Below are positions 19,461 through 28,774 of a DNA stretch of 64,000 bases, one piece after another (position 1 is the stretch's first letter; each line of letters starts with the position of its first letter). The translations under genes and the position numbers were made by a program. The notes beneath the pieces were generated by a model that was given only the letters and a program-made list of their open reading frames with translations, was not told the DNA's origin and did no database searches. Origin of the DNA: CALHVX01 sp039198065. Lineage in GTDB: Bacteria > Pseudomonadota > Gammaproteobacteria > Pseudomonadales > Azotimanducaceae. The stretch covers positions 1,054,001 through 1,118,000 of the forward strand of contig JBCCTU010000001.1 in assembly GCA_039198065.1 (NCBI GenBank). Direction: 5' to 3'.

Positions 19461-21617
19461 ATGAGCTGTACTCCCGCTGCACGCCTTATACGTTTTGCCT
19501 CGGCGATAGCGCTGATGGTCGTGCTTGCTGCATGTTCCGACGACGGTAGCTCTGGGCCTGTTGTAGCCACTGATGACATTGACTTGACTGGTAGCGTCGG
19601 AGACGGGCCGGTCATCAACGCAGAGCTCAGCTTCCTGGACGCGAATGGCATCGTGCTTGGCACTGCCACCAGCGACCAGCAGGCCAACTATAGCTTTCAG
19701 GTCCCGAAAGGCACACCGCTACCCGTTCGCGTCAGCGCTGTGGGTGGCACCGATCTGGTGACGGGGCGTCCCCTTGACTTCGAAATGGTCGGAGTTGTTG
19801 GCGAAGATGCGCAACCGGGACGCTCGGTGCTGAACGTTTCGCCGCTGTCGACGCTGACCGTGCGCACTCTTGAATGTTCGGGTGCTCCGTTTAACGCGGC
19901 TCAGCTGCGCCGACAATGGCGCATCATCCGCGAACAGGCGGGCATGGGACTGGACCCGGAGATTCTCGACGACCCTCTGTTTGATAGTATTGACCGCTCA
20001 TCGGTTGCCGAAATCGTTCTTGCAAGCGAAGCGCTGGCTGAGACCGTCCGCCGCACAAGTAGGGCGCTTGCCTCAACTACCGAGCCCCTTAGTGAAGCGG
20101 ACGTTTTTGCTCAAATCGCGTGCGACCTTGCGAACGATGGCGATCTTGACGGTGAGGGCAACAGCGTCGACCTTCGTACCACGGCTGTGTTTCGAGCGTC
20201 ATCTGCTTCGGTTGCGCTAGAGCTTGCGGCAGGTGAACTGCGCGTTGACGATCAGGTAGCTACGGCCCTGATGGACGCGGCGATTGATCAAATTCAACCC
20301 CAGGCCGCGGACCGTTCGGTTGCCGACGTGGTGCCAACGGATGCGCTGCGTACGCAGCTTGCCGCGGACCTGCTCCTGCTTCAGCGCCAGTCTGCTTCGA
20401 TCGAATTACTTGAACTTGCAGCAGCCGTAGCCAATGCGCCGGCGACGGATCTCGCACAGCTTGCGGCGTCGCTAAGCACACCGGCGCGGCTAAATGCGTT
20501 GGCTGACGTAACGACGCAGATTGCCCTTGCTGATGAAACGCTGCTTACCTCGTTGGATGAGGGCGTTGACTTGCAGGCAAGTGCGCAAGCGCCCTTCCTG
20601 TCGTTCTTCGCCTCGGATTCGCGGGTCATTGTCGGAGATTCCGTGCTTCTCTCGTGGGCGAGCTCCAACGCGGATCAGTGTTTGGCCAGCGGTGCATGGG
20701 ACGACAACCAGGTCTTAAACGGTACGGTTCGAATTGAAAACCTTCAGCAGACCTCTCGGTTTACGCTTACCTGCGTTGCACCGGGAGGATCGGTGCAGGA
20801 GTCCGTCGAAGTGATCGTCATCGATCGCAGCGGTGAGGAACAGGCACCCGAGCCGCCACCGGAACCGACGCCTGCGCCCGCGCCCACTCCGGAACCGACG
20901 CCTGCCCCGACTCCGGAACCGGCGCCCACGCCGATGCCGGAACCGAGGCCTGCGCCCGCGCCTGCGCCGACTCCGGAGCCAGCACCCGAGCCGATGCCGG
21001 AACCGAGTCCTGCGCCTGCGCCTACTCCGGAGCCAGCACCCGAGCCGATGCCGGAACCGAGTCCTGCGCCTGCTCCCACTCCGGAACCGACGCCTGCTCC
21101 GGAACCGGTGCCCGTTGTTGGTCCCGCATCGGTCTCGCTGAGTGTTGATCGAAGTCAGGTACTAACCGGTGAGTTCGCGACGCTTCGCTGGTCCAGCGAG
21201 AATGCGGAAAGCTGCAGTGCCAGTCAGGGCTGGTCTGGCTCCCGAGCGACGAGCGGAAGCGAAACCATCGGGCCGCTTCAGTCAACGGCCAGCTTTATGT
21301 TGACCTGTTCTAACGCTACAGGCTCGGATTCGGCCTTCGTCTCCGTCACAGTGCGCAGCGAGGGAACGCTGACGATTAGCTGGGACGCGCCGACGGAAAA
21401 CGTCGATGGTTCGGCGCTGGCAGGTATCAGCGAGTACCGGATCTACTACGGTGAGCGATCGGGTGACTACCAGGAAATGGTTTCAATTTCTGACGGCTCT
21501 TCCACGAGCGCAGAGTTGACCCTGCCGCTTGCTACCTACTACTTCGCGATGTCTGCCATTGATTTGGACGGCGTCGAAAGCGATCTATCGAACGAGGTAG
21601 CCCGCGAGATTAGGTAG
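19461..21617 (+). CDS. Surface lipoprotein with Ig-like and fibronectin-type modules
   Basis: A 718-residue predicted lipoprotein (signal ending VVLAAC, Cys25). Modules in order: a carboxypeptidase-regulatory-like beta-sandwich near residues 35-110; a helical region; an Ig-like module near 380-455 with paired Cys (QCLAS, LTCVAP); a Pro/Glu/Ala linker at about 461-553; a second Ig-like module at 555-632 with the same Cys pattern; and an FN3-like module at 634-718 ending NEVAREIR. It is probably displayed at the cell surface or in the envelope, binding polymer or protein. I chose ATG 19461 because GGAGAGAG and the signal peptide fit; the frame is open from 19311. It precedes the PEP-CTERM-type genes, so a link to matrix formation is possible. 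Confidence 0.85.
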   Translation: MSCTPAARLIRFASAIALMVVLAACSDDGSSGPVVATDDIDLTGSVGDGPVINAELSFLDANGIVLGTATSDQQANYSFQVPKGTPLPVRVSAVGGTDLVTGRPLDFEMVGVVGEDAQPGRSVLNVSPLSTLTVRTLECSGAPFNAAQLRRQWRIIREQAGMGLDPEILDDPLFDSIDRSSVAEIVLASEALAETVRRTSRALASTTEPLSEADVFAQIACDLANDGDLDGEGNSVDLRTTAVFRASSASVALELAAGELRVDDQVATALMDAAIDQIQPQAADRSVADVVPTDALRTQLAADLLLLQRQSASIELLELAAAVANAPATDLAQLAASLSTPARLNALADVTTQIALADETLLTSLDEGVDLQASAQAPFLSFFASDSRVIVGDSVLLSWASSNADQCLASGAWDDNQVLNGTVRIENLQQTSRFTLTCVAPGGSVQESVEVIVIDRSGEEQAPEPPPEPTPAPAPTPEPTPAPTPEPAPTPMPEPRPAPAPAPTPEPAPEPMPEPSPAPAPTPEPAPEPMPEPSPAPAPTPEPTPAPEPVPVVGPASVSLSVDRSQVLTGEFATLRWSSENAESCSASQGWSGSRATSGSETIGPLQSTASFMLTCSNATGSDSAFVSVTVRSEGTLTISWDAPTENVDGSALAGISEYRIYYGERSGDYQEMVSISDGSSTSAELTLPLATYYFAMSAIDLDGVESDLSNEVAREIR
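20845..21117 (+). repeat. Pro-Glu-Ala coding repeat with two near-identical 54-base copies
   Basis: Within the surface lipoprotein, a stretch encoding PEPTPAPAP-type sequence contains 54-base units starting at 20970 and 21024, identical over about 50 bases (18 residues per unit, PEPAPEPMPEPSPAPAPT). It forms an extended linker between the two Ig-like modules. Repeat number could vary by slippage. Confidence 0.85.
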
Positions 21618-21725
21618 CCGAGCTGACCGCCGGGCTGGTCTCCTGTCCGGTGGTCATAGATCATGGACGCAGGCGGCATGTTGTTGAGGGATAAACGATC
21701 CGTGACTCAGTTTTTGAGCGTTCGA

Positions 21726-24491
21726 ATGAAGTCGAGGAAGGCAGTGGCCCGCTTGGGGTGTGGCCTGGCCATCTTGGTTTACCTGGTTGCGTGCGACAGC
21801 ACCACACCGGCCCAGCACGTCGAGCAGGCGCAAGTTGCGCTTCAAGACCGTGAATATCGGCTGGCAGTCATTGAACTCAAGAACGCGCTGCAGAAGGACG
21901 CCTCGTTCGTATCGGCGCGTTCGCTGCTTGGCAAGGCTTACCTTACCCAGGGGGATTACGCCTCGGCGCTTAAAGAGCTTGAGCGGGCCCTAGACCTCGG
22001 CGATAGAAGTATCGCTGTTCAGGAAGGCGTCGGCCGCGCAAAGCTCGGCTTAGGTCGCTATCAAGAGGTAATCGGAGACCTGGCTGAGCTGACCGATCGA
22101 CCTCTGGCGCTGGATTTACTGCTTGCGGATGCTCATCTAAAAGCGGGTGAATTCCAGCTCGCTGAACCCCTCTATCAACGCGGCGCGCAAACGCCTGTTG
22201 GTCGCTCGGGGCTTGCCGTCCTCGCATGGCAGCGCGGCAACCGAGATGCAGCACGGGACGGTTTTGAAGCGTCGGTCCAAGGCGTTGTGCCATCTCCTGA
22301 GATCTGGCTCCGGAAGGCGGAGTTTGAACTGGATTCCGGCGACTTCCCGGCGGCGAAAGCGAGTTTTCGTAAGGCGACTGAAACACCAGCAGGTCGAGTT
22401 CTTGGTGGTCTTGGAGTTGTTCGCTCACTACTTGCAGAGAACGATCTCGACGCCGCGACCGAGGCCATCGACAAAATCCTGAAAATCGCAGGTAACTACC
22501 CGCTAGCGCGTTACCTAGAGGGTTTGATTTACTACCAGAAGAACGACTTTGATCGATCGGAAGCCGCGTTGCTTGAGGTCCAGCGGCGCTTTCCAGATCA
22601 TGCCCCGACGCTCTATCTTATGGGGCTGGTCAAGTATCAGCTTGATCAGATTGCGCAGGCGGAATACAACGTCGAGCGATTTGTTCTTGCCGCGCCGGCC
22701 AACGAGTCGGCACGTAAACTGCTCGCGAGCATTCGCCTTCAGCGTGGCGAGCTCGATGCAGCCATAGAGGCTCTCGAGCCGGTTGCTCAGACAAGCGTCG
22801 ATGCACAGCTCCTGGCGATGCTCGGCACGGCCATGACTCAAGCCGGACGAACGGCAGAGGCCAGTGCCTTGCTTAGTCGCGCTGTCGAACTCGCGCCAGA
22901 GGGCGCTGGCTTCCGCAATCAGTTGGCGTTGAGTCTTCTCTCGGCCGGTGAAGAAGAACTTGCTCGGTCGGAGCTCGAAGCGGCAATTGATATCGACGGT
23001 AGCCAGGTGCAAAGCGACTATCTGCTGGCAATGCTTCAGCTTCGTGATGACGAGCTGGACGAGGCGCGCGCCAGCATCGAGGCCATCGTTGAGAAAAGCC
23101 CGGACAATCCGCTCGGACCCAATCTACTCGGCGCGGTGGCACTCGCCGAAGGTAACTCGGAGCTTGCGGAAACCGAGTTCCGTAACGCGCTGAAGCTTGA
23201 TCCAGATTTCGTGCCCGCTGTGACTAACCTGAGTCGGCTCCTGGAAAACCGCGGCGATCTGGGCGGTGCCGAACAACTCTACCGGTCGCGCACGGAAGCA
23301 GCACCGAGCGACGTCACCGGGCATTTGGGCCTGACGGACTTTTTGTTGCGCAACGGTCGTTCGGGCGAAGCGCTGAGTGCGGCGAAGGGTGCGGTTGCTG
23401 CCGATCCGATGTCAGCACGTGCACGGGTGGCGCTCGCGCGGCTTTACCGCCTTGAGGGCAACCTTAGCGACGCTGAGGCGAGCATCGATGCAGCGCTGAC
23501 CGCGATCCCCGAAAACCCCGACCTGAAGCTAATGAAAGCTGAGTTGGCTCTGGCGGCGGGAAAGCCCGACGAGGCGCGGCGTTTCGTTAATGATCTTCAA
23601 GTTCTGTTCTCTCGGACGCAGGTCAAGAACCCCGAGTTGGCCGTGCTTCTTGGGCGCATGCAGGCGCAACTCGGTAACCGTGCGGTTGCTCGTGCGAACT
23701 ACGAAACCGCGCTGGGTTCGACGGACACGGAAGCGAATCCGACGGCTTTGCTCGAGCTCGGTCGCTTAAACCTCATTGACGGCCGCTACGCTGCGGTAGA
23801 ACAACAGCTGCGCGCGCTGAGCGAGCTCGAAGGGGTGGAAACCGCGCGTCAACGATCACTGCTCGAGGCGGATATGTTTGCGGCGCGCGGGCAGCTTGAT
23901 AAGGCTACAGAGCTTTACGAACCTCTGCGGGCATCGGGAAGCCGGGAGGCAACGCTCCGCTTGGCGCAACTCGCACTCCGGGATGGACGTCCTAACGATG
24001 CAATATCGATGCTCGAGGAACGGTTGGCTGAAAGCACCGACGATCAAGGCGCTCGGTTGTTACTCGGTGGTGCGTTGCTGTCAGTAAACGACAAAAGTGC
24101 TGCGATTCAGCAATACGAAAGTCTTGTAGAGACTGGTAATCCAGTGGTTCTGAATAACCTGGCTTGGCTGTACATGGAAGCGGGTGACGCACGTGCCGTT
24201 GAGCTTGGTGAGCAAGCTTACCGTGCAGCGGCTACGAACGCGGATGTGGTGGATACCTACGGCTGGATACTTGTGCGCAATGGCAAGACCGAAGCTGGGG
24301 TCAAAATCCTCAAGGAGAGCATTCGCTTACGCGGTGATAACCCAACGGTTCAGTACCATCTAGCGTACGCCGAGGCGAAGCTCGGGAAGACTGCACAAGC
24401 GCGTGAGCGCTTGGCGTCTGCGATCGGCCTCGGGGAGTTTCCGGAACGTGCGGACGCGGAAGCGCTGTTGAGTTCGCTCAGCGATTCCTAA
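21726..24491 (+). CDS. prsT: PEP-CTERM system TPR-repeat lipoprotein PrsT
   Basis: About 921 residues. A signal with lipobox LVAC (Cys23) is followed by some twenty TPR-like repeats covering the whole protein, for example YRLAVIELKNALQKD near residue 49 and ALKELERALDLGD. Length and architecture match PrsT (TIGR02917), found in exopolysaccharide/exosortase clusters. It is thought to organise the assembly of polysaccharide or protein export in the periplasm or at the outer membrane. The start is uncertain: ATG 21726 begins the signal peptide, while ATG 21663 would add 21 residues. Its 3-prime end overlaps the convergent barrel gene by 14 bases. Confidence 0.88.
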   Translation: MKSRKAVARLGCGLAILVYLVACDSTTPAQHVEQAQVALQDREYRLAVIELKNALQKDASFVSARSLLGKAYLTQGDYASALKELERALDLGDRSIAVQEGVGRAKLGLGRYQEVIGDLAELTDRPLALDLLLADAHLKAGEFQLAEPLYQRGAQTPVGRSGLAVLAWQRGNRDAARDGFEASVQGVVPSPEIWLRKAEFELDSGDFPAAKASFRKATETPAGRVLGGLGVVRSLLAENDLDAATEAIDKILKIAGNYPLARYLEGLIYYQKNDFDRSEAALLEVQRRFPDHAPTLYLMGLVKYQLDQIAQAEYNVERFVLAAPANESARKLLASIRLQRGELDAAIEALEPVAQTSVDAQLLAMLGTAMTQAGRTAEASALLSRAVELAPEGAGFRNQLALSLLSAGEEELARSELEAAIDIDGSQVQSDYLLAMLQLRDDELDEARASIEAIVEKSPDNPLGPNLLGAVALAEGNSELAETEFRNALKLDPDFVPAVTNLSRLLENRGDLGGAEQLYRSRTEAAPSDVTGHLGLTDFLLRNGRSGEALSAAKGAVAADPMSARARVALARLYRLEGNLSDAEASIDAALTAIPENPDLKLMKAELALAAGKPDEARRFVNDLQVLFSRTQVKNPELAVLLGRMQAQLGNRAVARANYETALGSTDTEANPTALLELGRLNLIDGRYAAVEQQLRALSELEGVETARQRSLLEADMFAARGQLDKATELYEPLRASGSREATLRLAQLALRDGRPNDAISMLEERLAESTDDQGARLLLGGALLSVNDKSAAIQQYESLVETGNPVVLNNLAWLYMEAGDARAVELGEQAYRAAATNADVVDTYGWILVRNGKTEAGVKILKESIRLRGDNPTVQYHLAYAEAKLGKTAQARERLASAIGLGEFPERADAEALLSSLSDS

Positions 24492-25803
24492 TGCCAATGT
24501 CCACTTGTGGAGTATTGCGGAGCCGGTAGGTGAATCCGATATAGAAGCGAAGCTCATCGAAAGAGCCAGCGAGGGCGGCGCCATCCCGATCTGAGTACAG
24601 CACTCGAAAACTTGTTTCGAGATTTTTGATCGGCTCCCAGGTGATTACGAGATTTGCTGAGCGTTGCTCGAACGTAGCAGTTTGCAATTGGACAAAGTCG
24701 CCTTCGATTTGTTGCAAGTTTAGCGTTGTCGTCAATGTACGTCGCAATCGGCGAGAGACAGTAGCGCCAATTTGAGTGAATTCTTCGTCCCGCGGAAGTC
24801 TTTCGAAGTCTGATTCGCGTTGACTGTAGTTTAGTTCCACAGTGTTAGCGCCAACAGAGGTGCTGAAACGAGCATCAAAAACCTCCGCTGTAAAAATCTC
24901 GTTTAGATCCGTATTCGCGACTTGAACTCCGGGCACGAAAGGATTGAGTGATGTTCCGCGATTAAAGAATTGTTCGGAACCGTCGGAGATCTCGCGCGAC
25001 GCTGAGAGCGTCAGTCGATTTTCTGGATTAAACTCGTAGAACCACAGCAAGTTACCCGTTATTCCCTCTGTATCGCTACGTCCGCGGCGCTCAACAAGTG
25101 TGTTTCCCAGAGTCCCAGAAAAGTTCGTGCGTTCTCCAGATGTAGAGACCGTGCCCTGGAGTATCGTGCGGTCAATATCGGGTGCACTGAACGCGTCGTA
25201 CTCCGTATTGCCATCAATGAACTCCAGCGAAACTGTCGTGCGCTCAGAAAGCCCGAGATTGTAGCGGGCAACTAGATCTTGAGCTTGACTATCAATGTTG
25301 GTGAGCTCGGAAGAAACTTGGCGATAACGGTACTCAAATTGTATTTCGTCCGCGTTTCGGGTTCGAAAGCGTAAGCGGGGCGCTGCCTCGGTTGTGCTAA
25401 CTTCTTGTCTATTGTCCTGGGTGCCCCTTGCGAACCTTTGTAACGTTCCTTCCGTACTATTTTGGCGAACGGTCAGATCGAAACGTTCCGGGATCGCGTT
25501 CCAAACCAGCTCACCAGAACCGGTTACGACGGTGGCGTCATCAACGATATCGTCTAGGAAATCTCTTCCCTCGATGCGGTAGCTGGCATTTAGGAGCAGT
25601 GATTTAGAATCATGGGCCGCACTTACGGCGAACACAGGTTCAAGGGTTGTTTCGTCAAGCTCATTTGTACTAGACCGCGTTTCGTTATCGGACTGCCATA
25701 CACCAAATCCAACCGCCGCGTTCCACTCAAAGCCATGGGCGTTCGGCTGGGCGCAAGCAAGTACGGCAGCCGCAAGGGCCGCCTGGCGAGTTTCGCGTTT
25801 CAT
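24478..25803 (-). CDS. PEP-CTERM/exopolysaccharide-associated outer-membrane beta-barrel protein
   Basis: A 441-residue secreted protein: signal peptide ending QPNAHG, then alternating strands with aromatic girdles (LLLNASYRIEG, LDLTV-like strands, NTVELNYSQRES) to a C-terminus ending GFTYRLRNTPQVDIGIRNR. This matches the TIGR03016-type PEP-CTERM-associated barrel. It probably forms the outer-membrane pore or scaffold for the polysaccharide. It is 29 bases downstream of the export lipoprotein gene on the same strand, so the two form an operon. Base composition is visibly more AT-rich than in the neighbours. Confidence 0.82.
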   Translation of the reverse strand: MKRETRQAALAAAVLACAQPNAHGFEWNAAVGFGVWQSDNETRSSTNELDETTLEPVFAVSAAHDSKSLLLNASYRIEGRDFLDDIVDDATVVTGSGELVWNAIPERFDLTVRQNSTEGTLQRFARGTQDNRQEVSTTEAAPRLRFRTRNADEIQFEYRYRQVSSELTNIDSQAQDLVARYNLGLSERTTVSLEFIDGNTEYDAFSAPDIDRTILQGTVSTSGERTNFSGTLGNTLVERRGRSDTEGITGNLLWFYEFNPENRLTLSASREISDGSEQFFNRGTSLNPFVPGVQVANTDLNEIFTAEVFDARFSTSVGANTVELNYSQRESDFERLPRDEEFTQIGATVSRRLRRTLTTTLNLQQIEGDFVQLQTATFEQRSANLVITWEPIKNLETSFRVLYSDRDGAALAGSFDELRFYIGFTYRLRNTPQVDIGIRNR

Positions 25804-25832
25804 GAAAGCTCCAGAGAGATCGCGTGCGCGAA

Positions 25833-26513
25833 CTAGAACGCGCGTTCGGGAACGGTGATTACATCACCAGGCCGAAGCTGATAGTTCTGACCCATATCGC
25901 CTCGACGAAGGATGTTGTTGAGGTTCACATCCAGTCGGTCTCCACTGGCGCGGAAGAGCACGGCTCTGCCGCCGCTTGCGAAATCGGACAGGCCGCCTGA
26001 TTCCAGCACTAGATCGAGAACGGTCATGCCCTGGCGATAGGGTACGGAAATCGGATTCATCACGGCCCCGGTTACCCGAACGCGCGAACGATATTGGCTG
26101 CTGCCCACGTCGGTGACAATGACGGTAACGAATGGTTCGCGAATGTAGGTCGATATGCTCTCGGTGATCTTGTCCGCGACCTCTTCCGGCGTCTTGCCCC
26201 CAACGGCTACATCCCCCGCTAGTGGCACAGAAATCTTGCCATCCGGGCGTACCGGAACGTTCACCGATAGATCGGGATTACGCCAGACGTTGATTTGGAG
26301 GTTGTCGCCGACGCCGATACGGTACTCGGGTTCGAACTCGGGTGCTTCTTCGGTCGGTGCGGGCGCACTGGTGCTCGTGGCACAGCCCTGGATCAGTAGA
26401 GCTGCGAGGATACCGAAGAGCCCCAGGAATCCAACGCGCAGCAAGGGAAGGTGGTTGTGTCGCGTGGTGCTGGTGAGGCCGCTGGCCCCGCGTGCAGAGT
26501 TACTGTGTGTCAT
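25833..26513 (-). CDS. Polysaccharide export lipoprotein, Wza-like (PEP-CTERM type)
   Basis: A 226-residue lipoprotein (lipobox IQGC, Cys44) with a poly_export domain (EYRIGVGDNLQINVWRNPDLSVNVPVRPDGK) and SLBB-type repeats (VRVTGAVMNPISVPYRQGMTVLDLVLESGGLSDFA), ending GDVITVPE. It forms the outer-membrane channel for exopolysaccharide. Length and arrangement match the XrtA-linked export protein (TIGR03027). It is the first gene of a two-gene operon with the barrel protein. Exosortase, chain-length regulator and glycosyltransferases are not in the window. Confidence 0.92.
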   Translation of the reverse strand: MTHSNSARGASGLTSTTRHNHLPLLRVGFLGLFGILAALLIQGCATSTSAPAPTEEAPEFEPEYRIGVGDNLQINVWRNPDLSVNVPVRPDGKISVPLAGDVAVGGKTPEEVADKITESISTYIREPFVTVIVTDVGSSQYRSRVRVTGAVMNPISVPYRQGMTVLDLVLESGGLSDFASGGRAVLFRASGDRLDVNLNNILRRGDMGQNYQLRPGDVITVPERAF

Positions 26514-26650
26514 CGATTCGCCGCCCGATCGTCAGAGTTCTCGTAATTCGGCGGGATGATAGCGCGTCCCGCGGGGCATGGGCACACCGCGCTCACGTTT
26601 GATCACAGCACGCTTACAAGCCAGCTCACGCGTCGGTTGGCTCGCCGCAG

Positions 26651-28765
26651 CTAGCGCCGGCCCGCCAGACGCTTGCGCTTATGCTGGACGTAGTCCACCA
26701 GAATGTACTCCCCCAGTTGCTCCGGTGAGGTATAAAACACACGGCCGCCGTTGATGCGGGCGATCTCGTCCATAAAGGCGCGGAGATAGGGGCTTTCTTC
26801 GAGCATGAAGGTGTTGATGTCGATCCCCCGGGTTGTGCAGTGCTTTACCGCCCGGAACGTCGCGCGGATCGTGCTCGGGGTGGGGGGATAGGCAAACTGG
26901 GCCTCGCCACCTTCAAGGTGTGCCGTAGGTTCGCCATCGGAAATCATGATGATCTGTTTGCTGCCATGGCGATGCTTTGCCAGCAGCTTTTCTGCCAGCA
27001 GCAGCGCGTGCTGCATGTTCGTGCCGAGCACGTACTCGTCCCACTGCAGGAACGGCAGTTCGCTGGGCTTGAGTTCCCGCGCATAGGCGGCGAATCCAAT
27101 AATGTAAAAGCTGTCTTTGGGGTACTGGGAAGTGATCAGGTTATGCAGCGCTAAAGCCACCTTTTTCGCGGCCTGGAATGAACCACGCAACGCCATGGAC
27201 CAGGACAAATCGACGAGCATCGCTGTCGCCGTCGAAGTGACGCGTTCGCTGCGGTAGATCTCGAAGTCGTTCGGCTCAAGCTGTACCGGAGTTCGCGGTC
27301 CGGTGCGGTGCAGGGCGTTGCGCAGGGTTCGCGGCATGTGTAGGTGGAACGGGTCGCCAAACTCGTAGGGTTTCGTGTCTTCGAGGCGCTCCCCGAACCG
27401 GCCCTCTTCGGGGATTGCATGACTGCCGAGACTCTGGCGTTTCAGACGCTGATAGATTTCCCCAAGGGCGTGCTGGCCGATCCGGCGGGATCCCCGCGCG
27501 GTGAGTTCCCATTGGCCCCGCTCGTCCTGGCGCAGGTAGCCGGCATCCTCGAGCGTTTTGCGCAGCTCATCGAGGGTGTTAAGCGCGTCGTCGGCATCGT
27601 CGCCAAGCAGGTCTTTGAGCAGGTCGCGGTCGAGGCGGTCGAGGTTGCCTTGGCGCTCGGCCCGTTTGAGCTGCTCGATCGCCTCGTCCGTCCGCGTCAG
27701 CTCGTCCATCAGGTCCATGGCCTGATCCAGGTTCAAAGATTCGTCGCCGCGAAAATCGAAGCCGCCGGTTTCGTTGAGGAAGTTCAGCTCCTTGGTCAGC
27801 TCGCGCAGCGCTTGCGCCAGCTCTGGGTCGGCCAGGCGATCGTCGAGCAGTTCGGCCAGCGCCGCACGGTCGGCCGGTGACAGGGAGTCGAGGAGCGACT
27901 GCGCCGCCGCCATCTGCTGCGCCATCTGTTCGAGTAACGCGTCGAGAGACTGCGGTGGGTTGTCACCGAACAGATCGCCAAACTCCTCCATAAACCCGTC
28001 AAAGTCCGGATCGTCTCCTCCAATCTTGGCGCTAAGCATGTCGTTGAGGGCGTTCAACATCGCTTTCATTCGCGCCAGGTCGTCGTCGCTCATGGTGTCG
28101 AGCGTGTTTTTCAGATCTTTGAAAAACGTATTCGCCATGCCCTGGCGAAGCTCGTTAAGCAACTCGAGGAATTTTCGCTGCGCATCGGGATCGAGAAACT
28201 CGTAGTGTTCAAGTTCGCGAATGCGCCCCGGCAGGCCGTCAGGTAATTTCGACAGCGTTTCTCGGTTGCGCTCGGCAATCTGTTTCAGCACTGCATTGCT
28301 GAAATCCGGCGCGGCGGCGTCTTCGCCTTCAGCCGCTGTGGGTGGCGTGTCGCTCAGCCATTGATCGATGCAGGCCTGTTCCTGGGCTTCGATGGCTGCA
28401 AGCCGTTCGCGAAAGTCTTCAAAGATCGAATCCAGGTTGAAGCGCTTGAGCTGCTGTTCGCGCCGGGCCTCAAGCCGTCGCTTGAGTTGCCGCAGGCCGT
28501 CGAGGCGGCTGCCGTCGGCGCTGGTTAAACCGCGAGACATCAGATTGCGGAGCGCCCAGCGCAGGTCGCCGTATTCGAGCAGATCATCGGCCATGTTGCC
28601 GAGGACCTGGTTGGCGTCGAGGGGTTCTCGTTGGCTGCCGTCCCAGCGGCTGTAGCGATGCAGTGAGAAACGCAGGCTCGGCCCGTCGCTCGCCCCGGCG
28701 TTAGCTTCGGGCCGGGGGTCCGGAGCATCGCGATCGTTTGGCGATGATTTGCGTTCGTCGGTCAC
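26651..28765 (-). CDS. VWA-domain protein of a MoxR/VWA pair
   Basis: A 704-residue cytoplasmic protein. The first 470 or so residues are very charged and helical, with Glu/Asp/Leu-rich heptads that may form coiled coil. A C-terminal VWA domain carries a MIDAS motif DLSWS near residue 517 (DxSxS) and SDGEPTAH with the later Asp. It is the second gene after a MoxR-type AAA+ ATPase, nine bases downstream. Such pairs work as chelatase-like or chaperone-like assembly machines. The substrate is unknown. Confidence 0.88.
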   Translation of the reverse strand: MTDERKSSPNDRDAPDPRPEANAGASDGPSLRFSLHRYSRWDGSQREPLDANQVLGNMADDLLEYGDLRWALRNLMSRGLTSADGSRLDGLRQLKRRLEARREQQLKRFNLDSIFEDFRERLAAIEAQEQACIDQWLSDTPPTAAEGEDAAAPDFSNAVLKQIAERNRETLSKLPDGLPGRIRELEHYEFLDPDAQRKFLELLNELRQGMANTFFKDLKNTLDTMSDDDLARMKAMLNALNDMLSAKIGGDDPDFDGFMEEFGDLFGDNPPQSLDALLEQMAQQMAAAQSLLDSLSPADRAALAELLDDRLADPELAQALRELTKELNFLNETGGFDFRGDESLNLDQAMDLMDELTRTDEAIEQLKRAERQGNLDRLDRDLLKDLLGDDADDALNTLDELRKTLEDAGYLRQDERGQWELTARGSRRIGQHALGEIYQRLKRQSLGSHAIPEEGRFGERLEDTKPYEFGDPFHLHMPRTLRNALHRTGPRTPVQLEPNDFEIYRSERVTSTATAMLVDLSWSMALRGSFQAAKKVALALHNLITSQYPKDSFYIIGFAAYARELKPSELPFLQWDEYVLGTNMQHALLLAEKLLAKHRHGSKQIIMISDGEPTAHLEGGEAQFAYPPTPSTIRATFRAVKHCTTRGIDINTFMLEESPYLRAFMDEIARINGGRVFYTSPEQLGEYILVDYVQHKRKRLAGRR

Positions 28766-28774
28766 GACACCTCG

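Noticed and set aside
20744..21079. Reverse-strand open frame encoding Gly-Ala-Ser-rich sequence
   Set aside because: It is the antisense shadow of the Pro-rich linker in the surface lipoprotein; low complexity mirrors the repeat.
20845..21117. PEP motifs as PEP-CTERM sorting signals
   Set aside because: They lie in an internal linker, with no following membrane segment or basic tail.
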